NCBI GenBank assembly: GCA_021851885.1
Contig: JAJZBS010000010.1
Location: 1-52,231 of the forward strand
Origin: Actinomycetes bacterium
GTDB taxonomy: Bacteria; Actinomycetota; Acidimicrobiia; Acidimicrobiales; JAMCQF01
Direction of reading: 5' to 3'
DNA: 52,231 bases
Below the pieces are notes generated by a model. The model searched no databases, was not told the origin of the DNA, and worked only from the letters and a program-made list of their open reading frames with translations. The stretch's first letter is position 1. Every line of letters starts with the position of its first letter. The position numbers were made by a program, and so were the translations under genes. This document shows, piece by piece, positions 23,731 to 32,448 of the stretch.

Positions 23731-24557
23731 CCGCCCGCCGACTGTCACTGGCCGCCGGAACCCTGCGCCGGTCCCGGCGACCCGACGGGGTGCGCGCCGC
23801 CGCCGCCGTCGGGTTCGATGCCGTCGGCGTCCGGTTCGACGTCGACCCGCCGTCTCCCGCCGACCTGGACGACCTGCGCCGGGTGCTGGCCGACACCGGT
23901 CTGTCCGTGCTCGACCTGGAGGTGGTCCGGATCGTGCCGGGGGACGACGCCGACGCGACGCGGCGGCTGGTCGACCAGGGCGCGGAGGTCGGAGCCGAGT
24001 TCCTGCTGGTGGTGAGCGACGATCCGGACCGTGCCCGCACGATCGACCGGTTCGCCGAGACGGCGGCTGTCGCCGCCGAGGCCGGCATGGGCACGGCCCT
24101 CGAGTTCATGCGCTTCACCGCCGTGCCCACCCTGGCCGACGCCCTGGAGGTGGTGGCGGCGGCGGGAGCACCGGCGTCGGGGGTGGTCGTCGATCCCCTG
24201 CACCTGGCCCGCTCCGGCGGTAGTCCCGGCGATGTCGCCTCCACCGATCCGCGGCTCCTGCCCTACGCACAGCTGTGCGACGCGCCGGGTGACGCACCGG
24301 GCGATCCGACGGATGCCTCCCTGCTGGCCGACGAAGCGCGCCATGGCCGGCTCCTCCCCGGCAGCGGCGATCTCCCGCTCGGCGAGCTGGTGGCGGCGCT
24401 CCCACCGGTGCCCCTCAGCGTCGAGATCCTCTCCGACGTCTTCGACGCGCTCCCGGCCGCCGACGTGGCCCGTCGGGCCATCGGGGCGACCAGGCGGCTG
24501 CTGGACGGCGAGGTTGCCGCCCGGGGGCCGGCGTCGACGGTGCGGGCGACCCGATGA
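23727..24557 (+). CDS. Sugar-phosphate isomerase/epimerase-like TIM-barrel protein
   Basis: The product has 276 residues from the GTG at 23727 (GTGA overlap with the P450 stop). It shows the xylose-isomerase/AP-endonuclease-2-like barrel pattern: RLSLAAGTLR, AAAVGFDAVGVRFD, DLEVVRIVPG, VGAEFLLVVSDD, GTALEFMRF carrying the conserved Glu, VVVDPLHLARSGG with Asp and His, YAQLCDAP, RLLPGSGDLPLGELV, and LSVEILSD. The conserved acidic and His residues fit a divalent-metal site. The family contains isomerases, epimerases and dehydratases of sugars and inositols. It lies between two P450 genes, 25 bp before the second. Confidence 0.85.
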   Translation: MTARRLSLAAGTLRRSRRPDGVRAAAAVGFDAVGVRFDVDPPSPADLDDLRRVLADTGLSVLDLEVVRIVPGDDADATRRLVDQGAEVGAEFLLVVSDDPDRARTIDRFAETAAVAAEAGMGTALEFMRFTAVPTLADALEVVAAAGAPASGVVVDPLHLARSGGSPGDVASTDPRLLPYAQLCDAPGDAPGDPTDASLLADEARHGRLLPGSGDLPLGELVAALPPVPLSVEILSDVFDALPAADVARRAIGATRRLLDGEVAARGPASTVRATR

Positions 24558-24582
24558 AGCGGGCGGGAGGAGGAGCAGAGGG

Positions 24583-25836
24583 ATGACGCACCCCATCGAA
24601 CCCGGCAGCGGCGGACCCGGCAGCGGCGAACCCGTCGTCCTGTCGACGTTCGCCGACGCCCGGGAGGCGTTCAGGTGCCGTGACCTGCGCCAGGCCCTCT
24701 ACGACGAAGGGCACCTGCTCATGTCGGGGGTGATCGTCAACCTCCACGGTCCCGCACATCGAGACCGCCGGCGGCTGGAGAACCGGCTCTTCCGTCGGGA
24801 CACCTTCCTCTACTACCAGCGGGAGGTCATTCCCCGGGCCATCGGCGAGGTCCTGGCCCCGTCGCTGGCCGAGGGGCGTGACGACCTCCTCCCCATGGCA
24901 CGGCGGACCATGATGAACCTGTCGGCAGCGATCGCCGGTGTCGACCTGCCGGCCGGGACGGGCGCCGAGTTCGACCGGCTGTACGGGCTCATGCTCCGGT
25001 TGCAGCGCGGGTCCACCCTCGTCCATGCCACCGGCGACAAGCGGGCCCTCGAAGCCGACGGCCAGGCCGCGTTGGCGGAGTTCGACGAGGAGTTCCTGCG
25101 CCCGTCCGCCGCCCGTCGCCGCGCCCTGATCGACCGGTGGCGCGCCGGTGACCTGGCCGAGGACGACCTGCCGCGTGACGTGCTGACCACGTTGCTGCGC
25201 AACCAGGACGACCTGGACCTGCCCCCCGACGTGGTGCGCCGGGAGGTGGCCTACTTCCCCTGGGTGGGGTCCTTCTCGACGTCCGACGCGTTCGTCCACG
25301 CCATGGGCCACGTCTTCGAGTGGCTCGATCGCCACCCGGAGGACAGAGGCCTGCTCCGCCGCGACGAGCCACTCCTGCAGAGGTTCGTCCACGAGTCGCT
25401 GCGACTCCACCCGGCGAGCCCCGAGTCGCGCCGGGTGGCGGTGGCCGACGTCGAACTGCGTGGCGGCGTCACCATCCCCCAGGGTGCCAGCGTGGTGATC
25501 GACCTGGCGGCGGCCAACCGGGACCCGGACCTCTACGGCCCGACGGCCGACGAGTTCGACCCGTTCCGCCAGCTGCCCGAGGAAGCCGCACCGTGGGGGT
25601 TGACCTTCGGGACCGGGTTCCACGCGTGCCTGGGCCAGGAACTGGCCGGCGGGCTGGCCCCCGAGGCGGGCGCCGACCCCTCCGACCACCTGGCGGGGGC
25701 CATCGTCACCATGGCCCGCATCCTCCTCGAGCACGGCGCCCGACCGGACCCGACCGACCCGCCCGAGCGTGATCCCGAGTCCATCCGGCCCCACTTCGGC
25801 AGGTACCCGGTGGTCTTCGATCCCGACCTGACCTGA
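24583..25836 (+). CDS. Cytochrome P450 (second of tandem pair)
   Basis: The product has 417 residues from an ATG preceded by a purine-rich GGGAGGAGGAG run. It is paralogous to the first P450, with the same start (RQALYDEGHLLMSG, NLHGPAHRDRRRLENRLFRR). The ExxR pair (E271, R274 in HESLR) and heme loop FGTGFHACLG (Cys349) are intact. The I-helix is divergent: YFPWVGSFSTSDAF lacks the standard AGxxT, so neither the acid nor a Thr in the normal position is clear. Oxygen activation may therefore be altered. The heme-proximal features argue that it still binds heme. It is followed after 4 bp by the MFS gene. Confidence 0.93.
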   Translation: MTHPIEPGSGGPGSGEPVVLSTFADAREAFRCRDLRQALYDEGHLLMSGVIVNLHGPAHRDRRRLENRLFRRDTFLYYQREVIPRAIGEVLAPSLAEGRDDLLPMARRTMMNLSAAIAGVDLPAGTGAEFDRLYGLMLRLQRGSTLVHATGDKRALEADGQAALAEFDEEFLRPSAARRRALIDRWRAGDLAEDDLPRDVLTTLLRNQDDLDLPPDVVRREVAYFPWVGSFSTSDAFVHAMGHVFEWLDRHPEDRGLLRRDEPLLQRFVHESLRLHPASPESRRVAVADVELRGGVTIPQGASVVIDLAAANRDPDLYGPTADEFDPFRQLPEEAAPWGLTFGTGFHACLGQELAGGLAPEAGADPSDHLAGAIVTMARILLEHGARPDPTDPPERDPESIRPHFGRYPVVFDPDLT

Positions 25837-25840
25837 CGGC

Positions 25841-27229
25841 GTGAGCGGCCCGGACGCCGATCCGGCGCCCCTACGCCCCGGCGTCGTCTGGGCTGTGGCC
25901 AGCCTGGCCCTGCTCATGAACACGCTCGACGCGTCGATCGTCAACGTGGCCCTGCCGACGATCCGTCGTGACCTGGGTGCGAACATCTCGGAGTTGCAGT
26001 GGGTGGTCGACGCCTACACGCTCGCCCTGGCCGCGCTGTTGCTGTCGGCCGGGACGGCCGGAGACCGCTTCGGCCACCGGCGTGCGGCCGCTGCCGGCAT
26101 GGCCGTGTTCGTGGCCGCATCGGCCGCGTGCGGCGCCGCCCCGGGAGCCGGGCTCCTGGTCGCGGCCCGGGCCGCCCAGGGAGTGGGCGCCGCCCTGCTG
26201 ATGGCGTCGACCTTGTCCCTCCTCACGGTGGCCTTTCCCGATCAGCGCCGCCGGGCCCGGGCCATCGGCTGGTGGGCAGTCTTCTCCGGCGTCGGGTTCT
26301 CCGCCGGCCCCCCGGTGGGGGGCGTGCTCGTCACCTACCTGGGATGGCGGTCCGTGTTCCTCGTCAACGTCGTCCCCGGGCTGGCCTGCCTTGCCCTGCT
26401 GCGCACCGGCGTCGGCGAGACGCCGAGGGCGCACGCACATCCCATCGACTGGCGGGGCCAGGCCCTCGCCTGCATCGGCCTCGGATCTGCCATGTTCGGC
26501 ATCATCGAGGGGCCGGCCGACGGCTGGACGTCACCGGCCGTGGTCAGCGCGCTGGCCGTGGCCGCCGTGGCTGCCGTGGCGTCCGTCCGGACCGAGCTGG
26601 CGCTCCCGGCGCCCATGGTCGAGCTCCGCCTCTTCGACCGGAACTCGGTGCGTTCGGGTGCGCTCGCCGCCCTGGCGTACCCGTTCGGGTTCCTCGGGAT
26701 GCTGTTCGTGCTCAACCTCTACCTGCAGGTCGCGCAGGGTCGCACGCCCCTGGCCGTGGGGGCGCTCTTCCTACCGATGTCGACCGCCGTCTTCGCCATC
26801 GGCCCGCTGGCGGGGCGGATCACCGCCCGGCGGGGACCGCGGCTGCCGCTGGCCACCGGGCTGGCGCTCCAGGCGACGGGAGCGCTCCTACTCCTGGGGG
26901 CTGGCCCGGCCACCCCCTACGGGGAGCTGGTGCCGTCCTTCGTCCTCCTCGGCGCAGGCTCCAGCCTGGCAGCCACCCCGGCCATCGCCATCGTGCTCGG
27001 TGCCACCCCTGACCGCGCCGGCATGGGGTCGGGACTGGTCAACGCCCTGCGGCAACTCGGTGCCGCATGCGGCGTGGCCGTCCTCGGCAGCATCGCCGGA
27101 CCACCCGGTGCTGCCGGCTTCGTCGGGCGCCTGCACGTGGCGGCCGTCCTCGCCGCGGCCGCACCAGCCCTGGCCGCCGTGGCAGCGCTCTCCGTGCGCC
27201 AGCGGCAACCGGTCGGCGCCGGGCGGTGA
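25841..27229 (+). CDS. MFS transporter, DHA2 (EmrB/QacA) type
   Basis: The product has 462 residues from a GTG 4 bp after the P450 stop. About 14 hydrophobic segments are predicted by eye. Hallmarks are the motif C-like and D1 region LDASIVNVALPTIRRDLGA...QWVVDAYTLALAALLLSAGTAGDRFGHRR and VFSGVGFSAGPPVGGVL. These drug:H+ antiporters export toxic or hydrophobic compounds, and some import them. As last gene of the P450 operon it likely moves a substrate or product of the pathway. Confidence 0.93.
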   Translation: MSGPDADPAPLRPGVVWAVASLALLMNTLDASIVNVALPTIRRDLGANISELQWVVDAYTLALAALLLSAGTAGDRFGHRRAAAAGMAVFVAASAACGAAPGAGLLVAARAAQGVGAALLMASTLSLLTVAFPDQRRRARAIGWWAVFSGVGFSAGPPVGGVLVTYLGWRSVFLVNVVPGLACLALLRTGVGETPRAHAHPIDWRGQALACIGLGSAMFGIIEGPADGWTSPAVVSALAVAAVAAVASVRTELALPAPMVELRLFDRNSVRSGALAALAYPFGFLGMLFVLNLYLQVAQGRTPLAVGALFLPMSTAVFAIGPLAGRITARRGPRLPLATGLALQATGALLLLGAGPATPYGELVPSFVLLGAGSSLAATPAIAIVLGATPDRAGMGSGLVNALRQLGAACGVAVLGSIAGPPGAAGFVGRLHVAAVLAAAAPALAAVAALSVRQRQPVGAGR

Positions 27230-27259
27230 GCCGGTCGGGCCCGGGAGCGGCCCCGCCGA

Positions 27260-28129
27260 TCAGTGCGTCCGGGCCCGTCGCCGCTCGAGTCCGGGGGCGC
27301 CGCGCCCCGTCTGGAGGAACTGGAGGGCGACGTCGTTGTCCCACACCTCGTCCACCTGGCTGGTCCCCATCCGCTCGACCAGGGCCTGCATGGCGATGTC
27401 GTGGCGCACGAACTCGACGGCGACCAGCACCACCGCGGGGTCGTCCGACCAGACGGCCCACATGCTGTCCGGTACGGCACCGCCGATGAGGACGCTGCGG
27501 CGATCAGCCGCCACCACGAGCAGCCGGGCGCCGGTCCGGGCCAGAACGACCTCGGGGGCCGAGAACTGATGGACGAAGTGGTGGCCGACCGACTCGCTCA
27601 GTTCCCCGAACGACATGACGACGACCCGTAGTCCTCTCCTTTCCGCCTTCCTGAGGGAGGGAACCAGCCCTTCGGCCTCGTCGGGCCATGCCGAGACGTA
27701 CAGCTCCTCCTCCGCCTGTTCGATCAGGTCGATGGCGTGCTCGATGGCCCGGCGCCGCCCTTCGATGTGATGAACGAGGCTCGCCTGAGGGGTGGCTGAT
27801 ATCAAAGGAAGGCTGCGCGAAAGCGTGTCGATCGTCACGTCGAACTCCCGCTTCACACGGGAAAGCAGGGACTCGGCCGAAAGCGCGACGTAGTGGGTGC
27901 CCGGACTGTCGACAAGCTTGACCTCAAAGGCCGCACTGCGTTCCACCAGCTTGGTGAGCGTCTGGTAGACGGTGCTGCGCGGGACCCCGGACTCCTTTGC
28001 CACTTCGTAGCCGTTAAGGGGTCGCCCGGCAGCCAACATTGCGAGGTAGGCCTTTGCCTCATAACCGGACATTCCGAGTTCCCGCAATTGCTCCACCAGC
28101 GACGTCGGCATGGGGTGAGCGTATCCCAT
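27260..28129 (-). CDS. TrmB-family transcriptional regulator
   Basis: The product has 289 residues from the ATG at 28129; an internal ATG at 28111 (MPTSLVEQL) is equally plausible. The N-terminal winged helix LGMSGYEAKAYLAMLAAGRPLNGYEVAKESGVPRSTVYQTLTKLVERS matches TrmB/sugar-specific regulators. The C-terminal part (about 110-270) has the phospholipase-D-like fold of TrmB effector domains (ELYVSAWPDEAEGLVPSLRKAERRGLRVVVMSFG). It is divergent from the indolepyruvate oxidoreductase gene across 196 bp and is the obvious local candidate to regulate it. It converges with the MFS gene. Confidence 0.87.
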   Translation of the reverse strand: MGYAHPMPTSLVEQLRELGMSGYEAKAYLAMLAAGRPLNGYEVAKESGVPRSTVYQTLTKLVERSAAFEVKLVDSPGTHYVALSAESLLSRVKREFDVTIDTLSRSLPLISATPQASLVHHIEGRRRAIEHAIDLIEQAEEELYVSAWPDEAEGLVPSLRKAERRGLRVVVMSFGELSESVGHHFVHQFSAPEVVLARTGARLLVVAADRRSVLIGGAVPDSMWAVWSDDPAVVLVAVEFVRHDIAMQALVERMGTSQVDEVWDNDVALQFLQTGRGAPGLERRRARTH

Positions 28130-28218
28130 CGACGCCTGATGAGCCCATGGAAATTCCGCGCCCGCCTGACGGGACCGGCCGGCGCCGGTCCCGGCGCGGG
28201 CCGCCCGGTCGAAAGAGC

Positions 28219-28260
28219 GGCGTTAGGCAGTTGACGACTATTCGCCCCCGGCGTTAGCGT
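28219..28260 (+). promoter_or_regulatory. Predicted promoter and weak dyad before the oxidoreductase gene
   Basis: TTGACG (28231-28236) and TAGCGT (28255-28260), 18 bp apart, form a sigma-70-like promoter. Overlapping the -35 is GGCGTTA-GGCAGT-TGACGAC (28219-28238). Its right arm equals that of the 18312 site, and its left arm matches the 42772 site (GTAGTTA) at 5 of 7 bases. The distance from the -10 to the ATG at 28326 is about 65 bp. Confidence 0.5.
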
Positions 28261-28325
28261 ACGAAGGCAGGTGTTCCCGAGGGGGATGCGGTGGCGGGGC
28301 CGCAGGCGGAACGAACGGAGTGTGC

Positions 28326-31300
28326 ATGACAACGACGAGGCCGTCGCCCGCGGCGAGTGCGGTCGACCCGCAGACGTTCAGCCTGGATGACAAGTACCGG
28401 GTGGAGGAGGGGACGGTGCTGCTCACCGGGGTCCAGGCCCTGGTGCGGCTGGTCTTCGACCAGGTGCGGGCCGACCGGCGCGGCGGCCTGCGCACCGCTG
28501 CGTTCGTCAGCGGCTACCCGGGCTCGCCACTCGGCGGGTTCGACCTGGCCCTCCAGCGCACCGGCCGCTACCTCGCCGAGCACGACGTCACCTGGGTGCC
28601 GGGGGTCAACGAGGACCTCGCCGCCACTGCCGTGTGGGGCAGCCAGCAGGACCACCTGGCGCCCCTCGCCCACCACGACGGCGTGGTGGGCATGTGGTAC
28701 GGCAAGGCACCGGGGGTGGACCGCTGCGGGGACGTCTTCCGCCACGCCAACCTCCACGGTGTGGGGCGCAACGGCGGCGTGGTGTGCGCTGCCGGTGACG
28801 ACCCGACGTCGAAGAGCTCGACGTTGCCGAGCGCCAGCGAGATCGCCTTCTACGACGCGATGATCCCGGTGCTGGTGCCGGGCAGTCCCGGCGAGATCCT
28901 GGATCTCGGCCGCCACGCCTTCGAGATCTCGCGGTTCTCGGGCTGTTGGACGGCGTTGAAGATCGTGACCAGCGTGGCCGACGGGCTCGGCATGGCCGAG
29001 GTCGGTCCATGGCGCCTCCAGACGTCGCACCCGACGCTCGAGTTCGACGGCCGACCGTGGCGCCACGTGCAGCAGCGCCGGCTGTTCGTCCCCGAGTCGC
29101 TCGAGATGGAGCGCGATCTCGCCTACCGCCGGCACGAGGCGGCCAAGGCATACGCCACGGCCAACGGGGTGAACCGCATCACCGTCGATCCCGCCGATGC
29201 CTGGCTCGGGATCATCGCTGCCGGCCGCACGTACTTCGAGGTCCGTGACGCCCTCGCCCAGCTCGGGCTGGACGACCGGGAGCTGGTCCGCCTCGGCGTG
29301 CGCCTCCTGAAGCTCGGCATGGTCTATCCGCTTGAGGAGCGGGCCGTCGAGACGCTGGCCCGTGGCGTGGACGAGGTCCTGGTGATCGAGGAGAAGCGGA
29401 GCTTCGTCGAGCAGTTCGTGCGGGAGATCCTCTACGCCCGGTCCGGGGCGCCGCGCCTGGTGGGCAAGCGGGATGAGCGTCGGGAGGTGCTCGTGCCGGC
29501 GGACGGCGAGCTCACCGCCGACCGGCTCGTTCCCGTTCTGGCCGCCCGGCTGGGCACGCGCCTCGACCTCCCCCGACCTGCTGGGGCGCCCCCGGGGCCC
29601 AACCGGAGCGCACCGGTGGCCGTCTCGCTCGGCCCGATACGTGGGGCGTCGGATCCGCCCCCGGCACGCACCGCCCACTTCTGCAGCGGGTGCCCGCACA
29701 ACCGCTCCACGATCGACGTCTCCGGCTCGCCGGTGGGCGGGGGCGTCGGCTGCCATGCGATGGTCCTGTGGATGGACCGCGGCGTCACCAGTTACACCCA
29801 CATGGGTGGTGAGGGCGCCCAGTGGATCGGCCGGTCGCACTTCACCGACACCCCCCACATGGTGCAGAACATGGGCGACGGCACCTTCTTCCACTCGGGG
29901 AGCATGGTGGTGCGGGCGGCCGTCGCCTCCGGGGTCAACATCACCTTCAAGATCCTCTACAACGGCGTCGTGGCCATGACCGGCGGCCAGGACCCCACCG
30001 GCCAGATGACCGTGCCGCAGCTGTGCCGGTTCCTGGAGATCGAGGGCGTGCAGCGGATCATCGTGTGCAGCGAGGAGCCCGGCAGGTACAGGCACCGGGA
30101 CAACCGCCTGCCGCGGTCGGTGACCCTGTGGGACCGGGACCGGCTGGAGGACGCCGAGCGGGAGCTGGCCGGCACCGACGGCGTCACCGTCCTCGTCTAC
30201 GACCAGGGGTGCGCCGCCGAGATGCGCCGGCTCCGCAAGCGGGGTCGCCTCCCGGAACGGACGACCCGGGTCGTGATCAACGAGCGGGTGTGCGAGGGCT
30301 GTGGCGACTGCGGGGCGAAGAGCAGCTGCCTGTCCGTCCACCCGGTCGAGACCGAGTTCGGTCGCAAGACCCGCATCCACCAGTCATCGTGCAACACCGA
30401 CTACAGCTGCCTGGAGGGCGACTGCCCCTCGTTCGTCACCGTGCGGGCACCGGCCCCCGGCCGCCGCGCCCGCCGCTCCGGGGACGGCCCAGCCGGGCTG
30501 CCCGCACCGCCGCCACCACCGCTCGCTCCCATCGGGCCCGACGGCTTCAACCTCTACATGGCCGGGGTGGGCGGTACCGGGGTGGTGACGGTCAACCAGG
30601 TGGTGGCCACCGCAGCAGCGCTCGACGGGCTCAGCGTGACGGGCCTCGACCAGACCGGGCTGTCGCAGAAGGGCGGTCCCGTCGTCTCCCACCTCCGCCT
30701 GGCGGCCGCGCCCGTCGAGACGTCGAACGCGGTGGGGCCAGGTGCCGCCGACTGCCTGCTCGCCCTCGACCTCCTCGTGGCACTGGACGGTAAGAACCTG
30801 GTGCGGGCCGACCCGGCCAGGACCGCCATCGCGGCATCGTCCTCCGTGGTGCCGACGGCCCAGATGGTCATCGACAGTTCGGTCGCCTACCCGGCACCGG
30901 CCACCCTCATGCCCGCCCTCGAGGAGGCGTCACGGCCGGGTGCGTTCGTGCACCTCGACGCACTGCGGGTGGCCGAGGAGCTCTGCGGCGACCACATGGT
31001 CGCCAACATGGTCGTCCTGGGCGCGGCACTCCAGGCCGGGTTCCTGCCCCTGCAGCCCGCCTCGATCCAGCGAGCCGTCGAATTGAACGGCGTCGCCGTC
31101 GAGCGGAACATGCGGGCGCTCGCCGCCGGCCGCCTGGCGGTGGCCGACCCGGCCCGCCTGGCCAAGGCGCTCGACCGCGGAGCCGCCCGCCACCAGCGGG
31201 TCTCCCGCCGCGACGGCCGCGCTGCCGACCGCGCCGGTGCGCTGCTCGCCGGAACCCGCCTCGAGGGCGAGCTGGCCCGGGTGGTGCTGCGCCGGGCGGC

Positions 31301-31907
31301 CGAGCTCATCGACTACCAGGGGGAGCGGCTGGCACGTCGCTACGTGGAGGTGGTGCTGTCCGCCGCCGACGCCGAACGGGAGACCGGCACGGGATCGACC
31401 CGCCTCAGCGAGACGGTGGCGACGACCCTCTTCGCCCTGACCGCCTACAAGGACGAGTACGAGGTGGCCAGGCTCCATCTGCGCCCAGAGTTGCGCGATG
31501 CGGTTGCGTCAGCGGTGCCGGGTGCGACGGGTGTCCGCTTCCGGCTCCACCCACCGCTGCTGCGATCCCTGGGGATGCGTTCGAAGATCGCCATCCCCGC
31601 CCCGGTGGCCGTGCCCATGTTCGCCGTCCTGCGCTCGATGCGGGGCGTGCGGGGCACCCCGCTCGACCCCTTCGGCCACAGCCGCGTCCGGCGCCTGGAG
31701 CGGTCCCTGGTCGAGGAGTACACGGAGCTGGTGCGTGGACTGGCCCGGGACCTCACGCCGGAGCGCCTCGACGCCTCGATCGAGCTGGCGGGACTGGCTT
31801 CCATGGTGCGTGGGTACGAGACGATCAAAGAGGCCAATGCGGCCGCGTACCGCAGGGCTCTCGCTGAACGGCTCGCCGCCCTCGACGCAGCCATTCCAGC
31901 GCGGTGA
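28326..31907 (+). CDS. Indolepyruvate:ferredoxin oxidoreductase-family fused 2-oxoacid oxidoreductase
   Basis: The product has 1193 residues from the ATG at 28326 (GGAG 5 bp upstream). Three functional parts are fused. An N-terminal transketolase-pyrimidine-like region (FVSGYPGSPLGGFD) comes first. A TPP-binding part follows (CSGCPHNRST at about 453, GGGVGCHAM, GGEGAQWIG). Cys-rich segments come next (CEGCGDCGAKSSC at about 656 and CNTDYSCLEGDCPSF), able to hold Fe-S clusters. From about 740 there is a gamma-type domain (MAGVGGTGVVTVNQV, LDQTGLSQKGGPVVSH). The layout matches the long single-chain form that oxidatively decarboxylates aryl or branched 2-oxoacids to acyl-CoA with ferredoxin as acceptor. 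It precedes a branched-chain-type ABC importer. Confidence 0.93.
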   Translation: MTTTRPSPAASAVDPQTFSLDDKYRVEEGTVLLTGVQALVRLVFDQVRADRRGGLRTAAFVSGYPGSPLGGFDLALQRTGRYLAEHDVTWVPGVNEDLAATAVWGSQQDHLAPLAHHDGVVGMWYGKAPGVDRCGDVFRHANLHGVGRNGGVVCAAGDDPTSKSSTLPSASEIAFYDAMIPVLVPGSPGEILDLGRHAFEISRFSGCWTALKIVTSVADGLGMAEVGPWRLQTSHPTLEFDGRPWRHVQQRRLFVPESLEMERDLAYRRHEAAKAYATANGVNRITVDPADAWLGIIAAGRTYFEVRDALAQLGLDDRELVRLGVRLLKLGMVYPLEERAVETLARGVDEVLVIEEKRSFVEQFVREILYARSGAPRLVGKRDERREVLVPADGELTADRLVPVLAARLGTRLDLPRPAGAPPGPNRSAPVAVSLGPIRGASDPPPARTAHFCSGCPHNRSTIDVSGSPVGGGVGCHAMVLWMDRGVTSYTHMGGEGAQWIGRSHFTDTPHMVQNMGDGTFFHSGSMVVRAAVASGVNITFKILYNGVVAMTGGQDPTGQMTVPQLCRFLEIEGVQRIIVCSEEPGRYRHRDNRLPRSVTLWDRDRLEDAERELAGTDGVTVLVYDQGCAAEMRRLRKRGRLPERTTRVVINERVCEGCGDCGAKSSCLSVHPVETEFGRKTRIHQSSCNTDYSCLEGDCPSFVTVRAPAPGRRARRSGDGPAGLPAPPPPPLAPIGPDGFNLYMAGVGGTGVVTVNQVVATAAALDGLSVTGLDQTGLSQKGGPVVSHLRLAAAPVETSNAVGPGAADCLLALDLLVALDGKNLVRADPARTAIAASSSVVPTAQMVIDSSVAYPAPATLMPALEEASRPGAFVHLDALRVAEELCGDHMVANMVVLGAALQAGFLPLQPASIQRAVELNGVAVERNMRALAAGRLAVADPARLAKALDRGAARHQRVSRRDGRAADRAGALLAGTRLEGELARVVLRRAAELIDYQGERLARRYVEVVLSAADAERETGTGSTRLSETVATTLFALTAYKDEYEVARLHLRPELRDAVASAVPGATGVRFRLHPPLLRSLGMRSKIAIPAPVAVPMFAVLRSMRGVRGTPLDPFGHSRVRRLERSLVEEYTELVRGLARDLTPERLDASIELAGLASMVRGYETIKEANAAAYRRALAERLAALDAAIPAR

Positions 31908-32448
31908 CGGTTGGGCCGATTTCCCACCGGGTGTCGGCAGGTTCTCTGACAGATCTGAGCCGGCGCCACGCGGCTACCCGGCCGGACGGCTGTCGGCCCG
32001 AGCCGCGGACGTGGTACCTCGACGCGGCGGCTCCCGTCCGGTGGCCGGTCGCCGCCGCGCCCCATGGGAGCCGACGACCTGGCCCGGCTCCGAAGGTCGC
32101 GTTCGACCGCTCGTCACGACATCCCAGGTCAGCGTGGTCAACTACGGACCACCGCCCTGGTCTGGGCCGCCGGAATCGAACGAATTCCAAAAGCGTAGGG
32201 TTGACACTGACTACGCACTCGCGTACTGTACGGGCACCACACGCATGTGGATGCGTACGACGCGAGTTCGGGCTGGGGGCGCGTCGCGCGGGCCACTGAT
32301 TGGGAGGGATCGCACGCTGGTCGAGGGGGGAATTCCCGTACCCGATATGGGGTCGGTTTTCTTGTCGCAGCTCACGTCTGATTCCGAAACAGAACACTAG
32401 GAATTATCAACGCAGATATTCTGCGACTGAGGGGGGAGATTCATCCTT
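31908..32448. other. Long intergenic region and 5' leader of the Liv-type ABC operon
   Basis: This stretch of 541 bp has no convincing gene; the track ORFs here have no recognisable composition. The first 290 bp are GC-rich. A strong promoter lies at 32201-32229, giving a leader of about 210 nt. The leader ends with a short perfect dyad CGCAGA-TAT-TCTGCG (32411-32425) just before the ribosome site (GGGGGGAG), which could form a hairpin or be an operator. On the minus strand at 32158-32180 there is a tRNA-3'-end-like string without a matching 5' half, so it is not called as tRNA. Confidence 0.5.
32195..32229 (+). promoter_or_regulatory. Consensus sigma-70-like promoter with overlapping dyad operator
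   Basis: TTGACA (32201-32206), a 17-bp spacer and TACTGT (32224-32229) make the best promoter of the window. The dyad GTAGGGT-TGACAC-TGACTAC (32195-32214) covers the -35 and part of the spacer, an ideal repressor position. Its right half and N6 share GTAGTCAGTGT (read on the minus strand) with the 18312 site. Confidence 0.68.

Noticed and set aside
27230-27259. GGGCC...GGCCC hairpin between MFS and TrmB genes
   Set aside because: Only a 5-bp stem in extremely GC-rich sequence; too weak to call a terminator.
32158-32180. tRNA-3'-end-like string on the minus strand (T-loop TTCGATT, acceptor-like GGCCCAG, ACCA)
   Set aside because: No matching T-stem 5' strand, anticodon arm or acceptor 5' half is found, and no integrase is in the window. 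Probably chance, or at most a fragment of an attachment site.
31904-32400. Possible decayed gene in the long region before the Liv-type operon
   Set aside because: None of the six frames gives a recognisable domain, and the composition of the longest frames is Arg/Pro-rich without structure.
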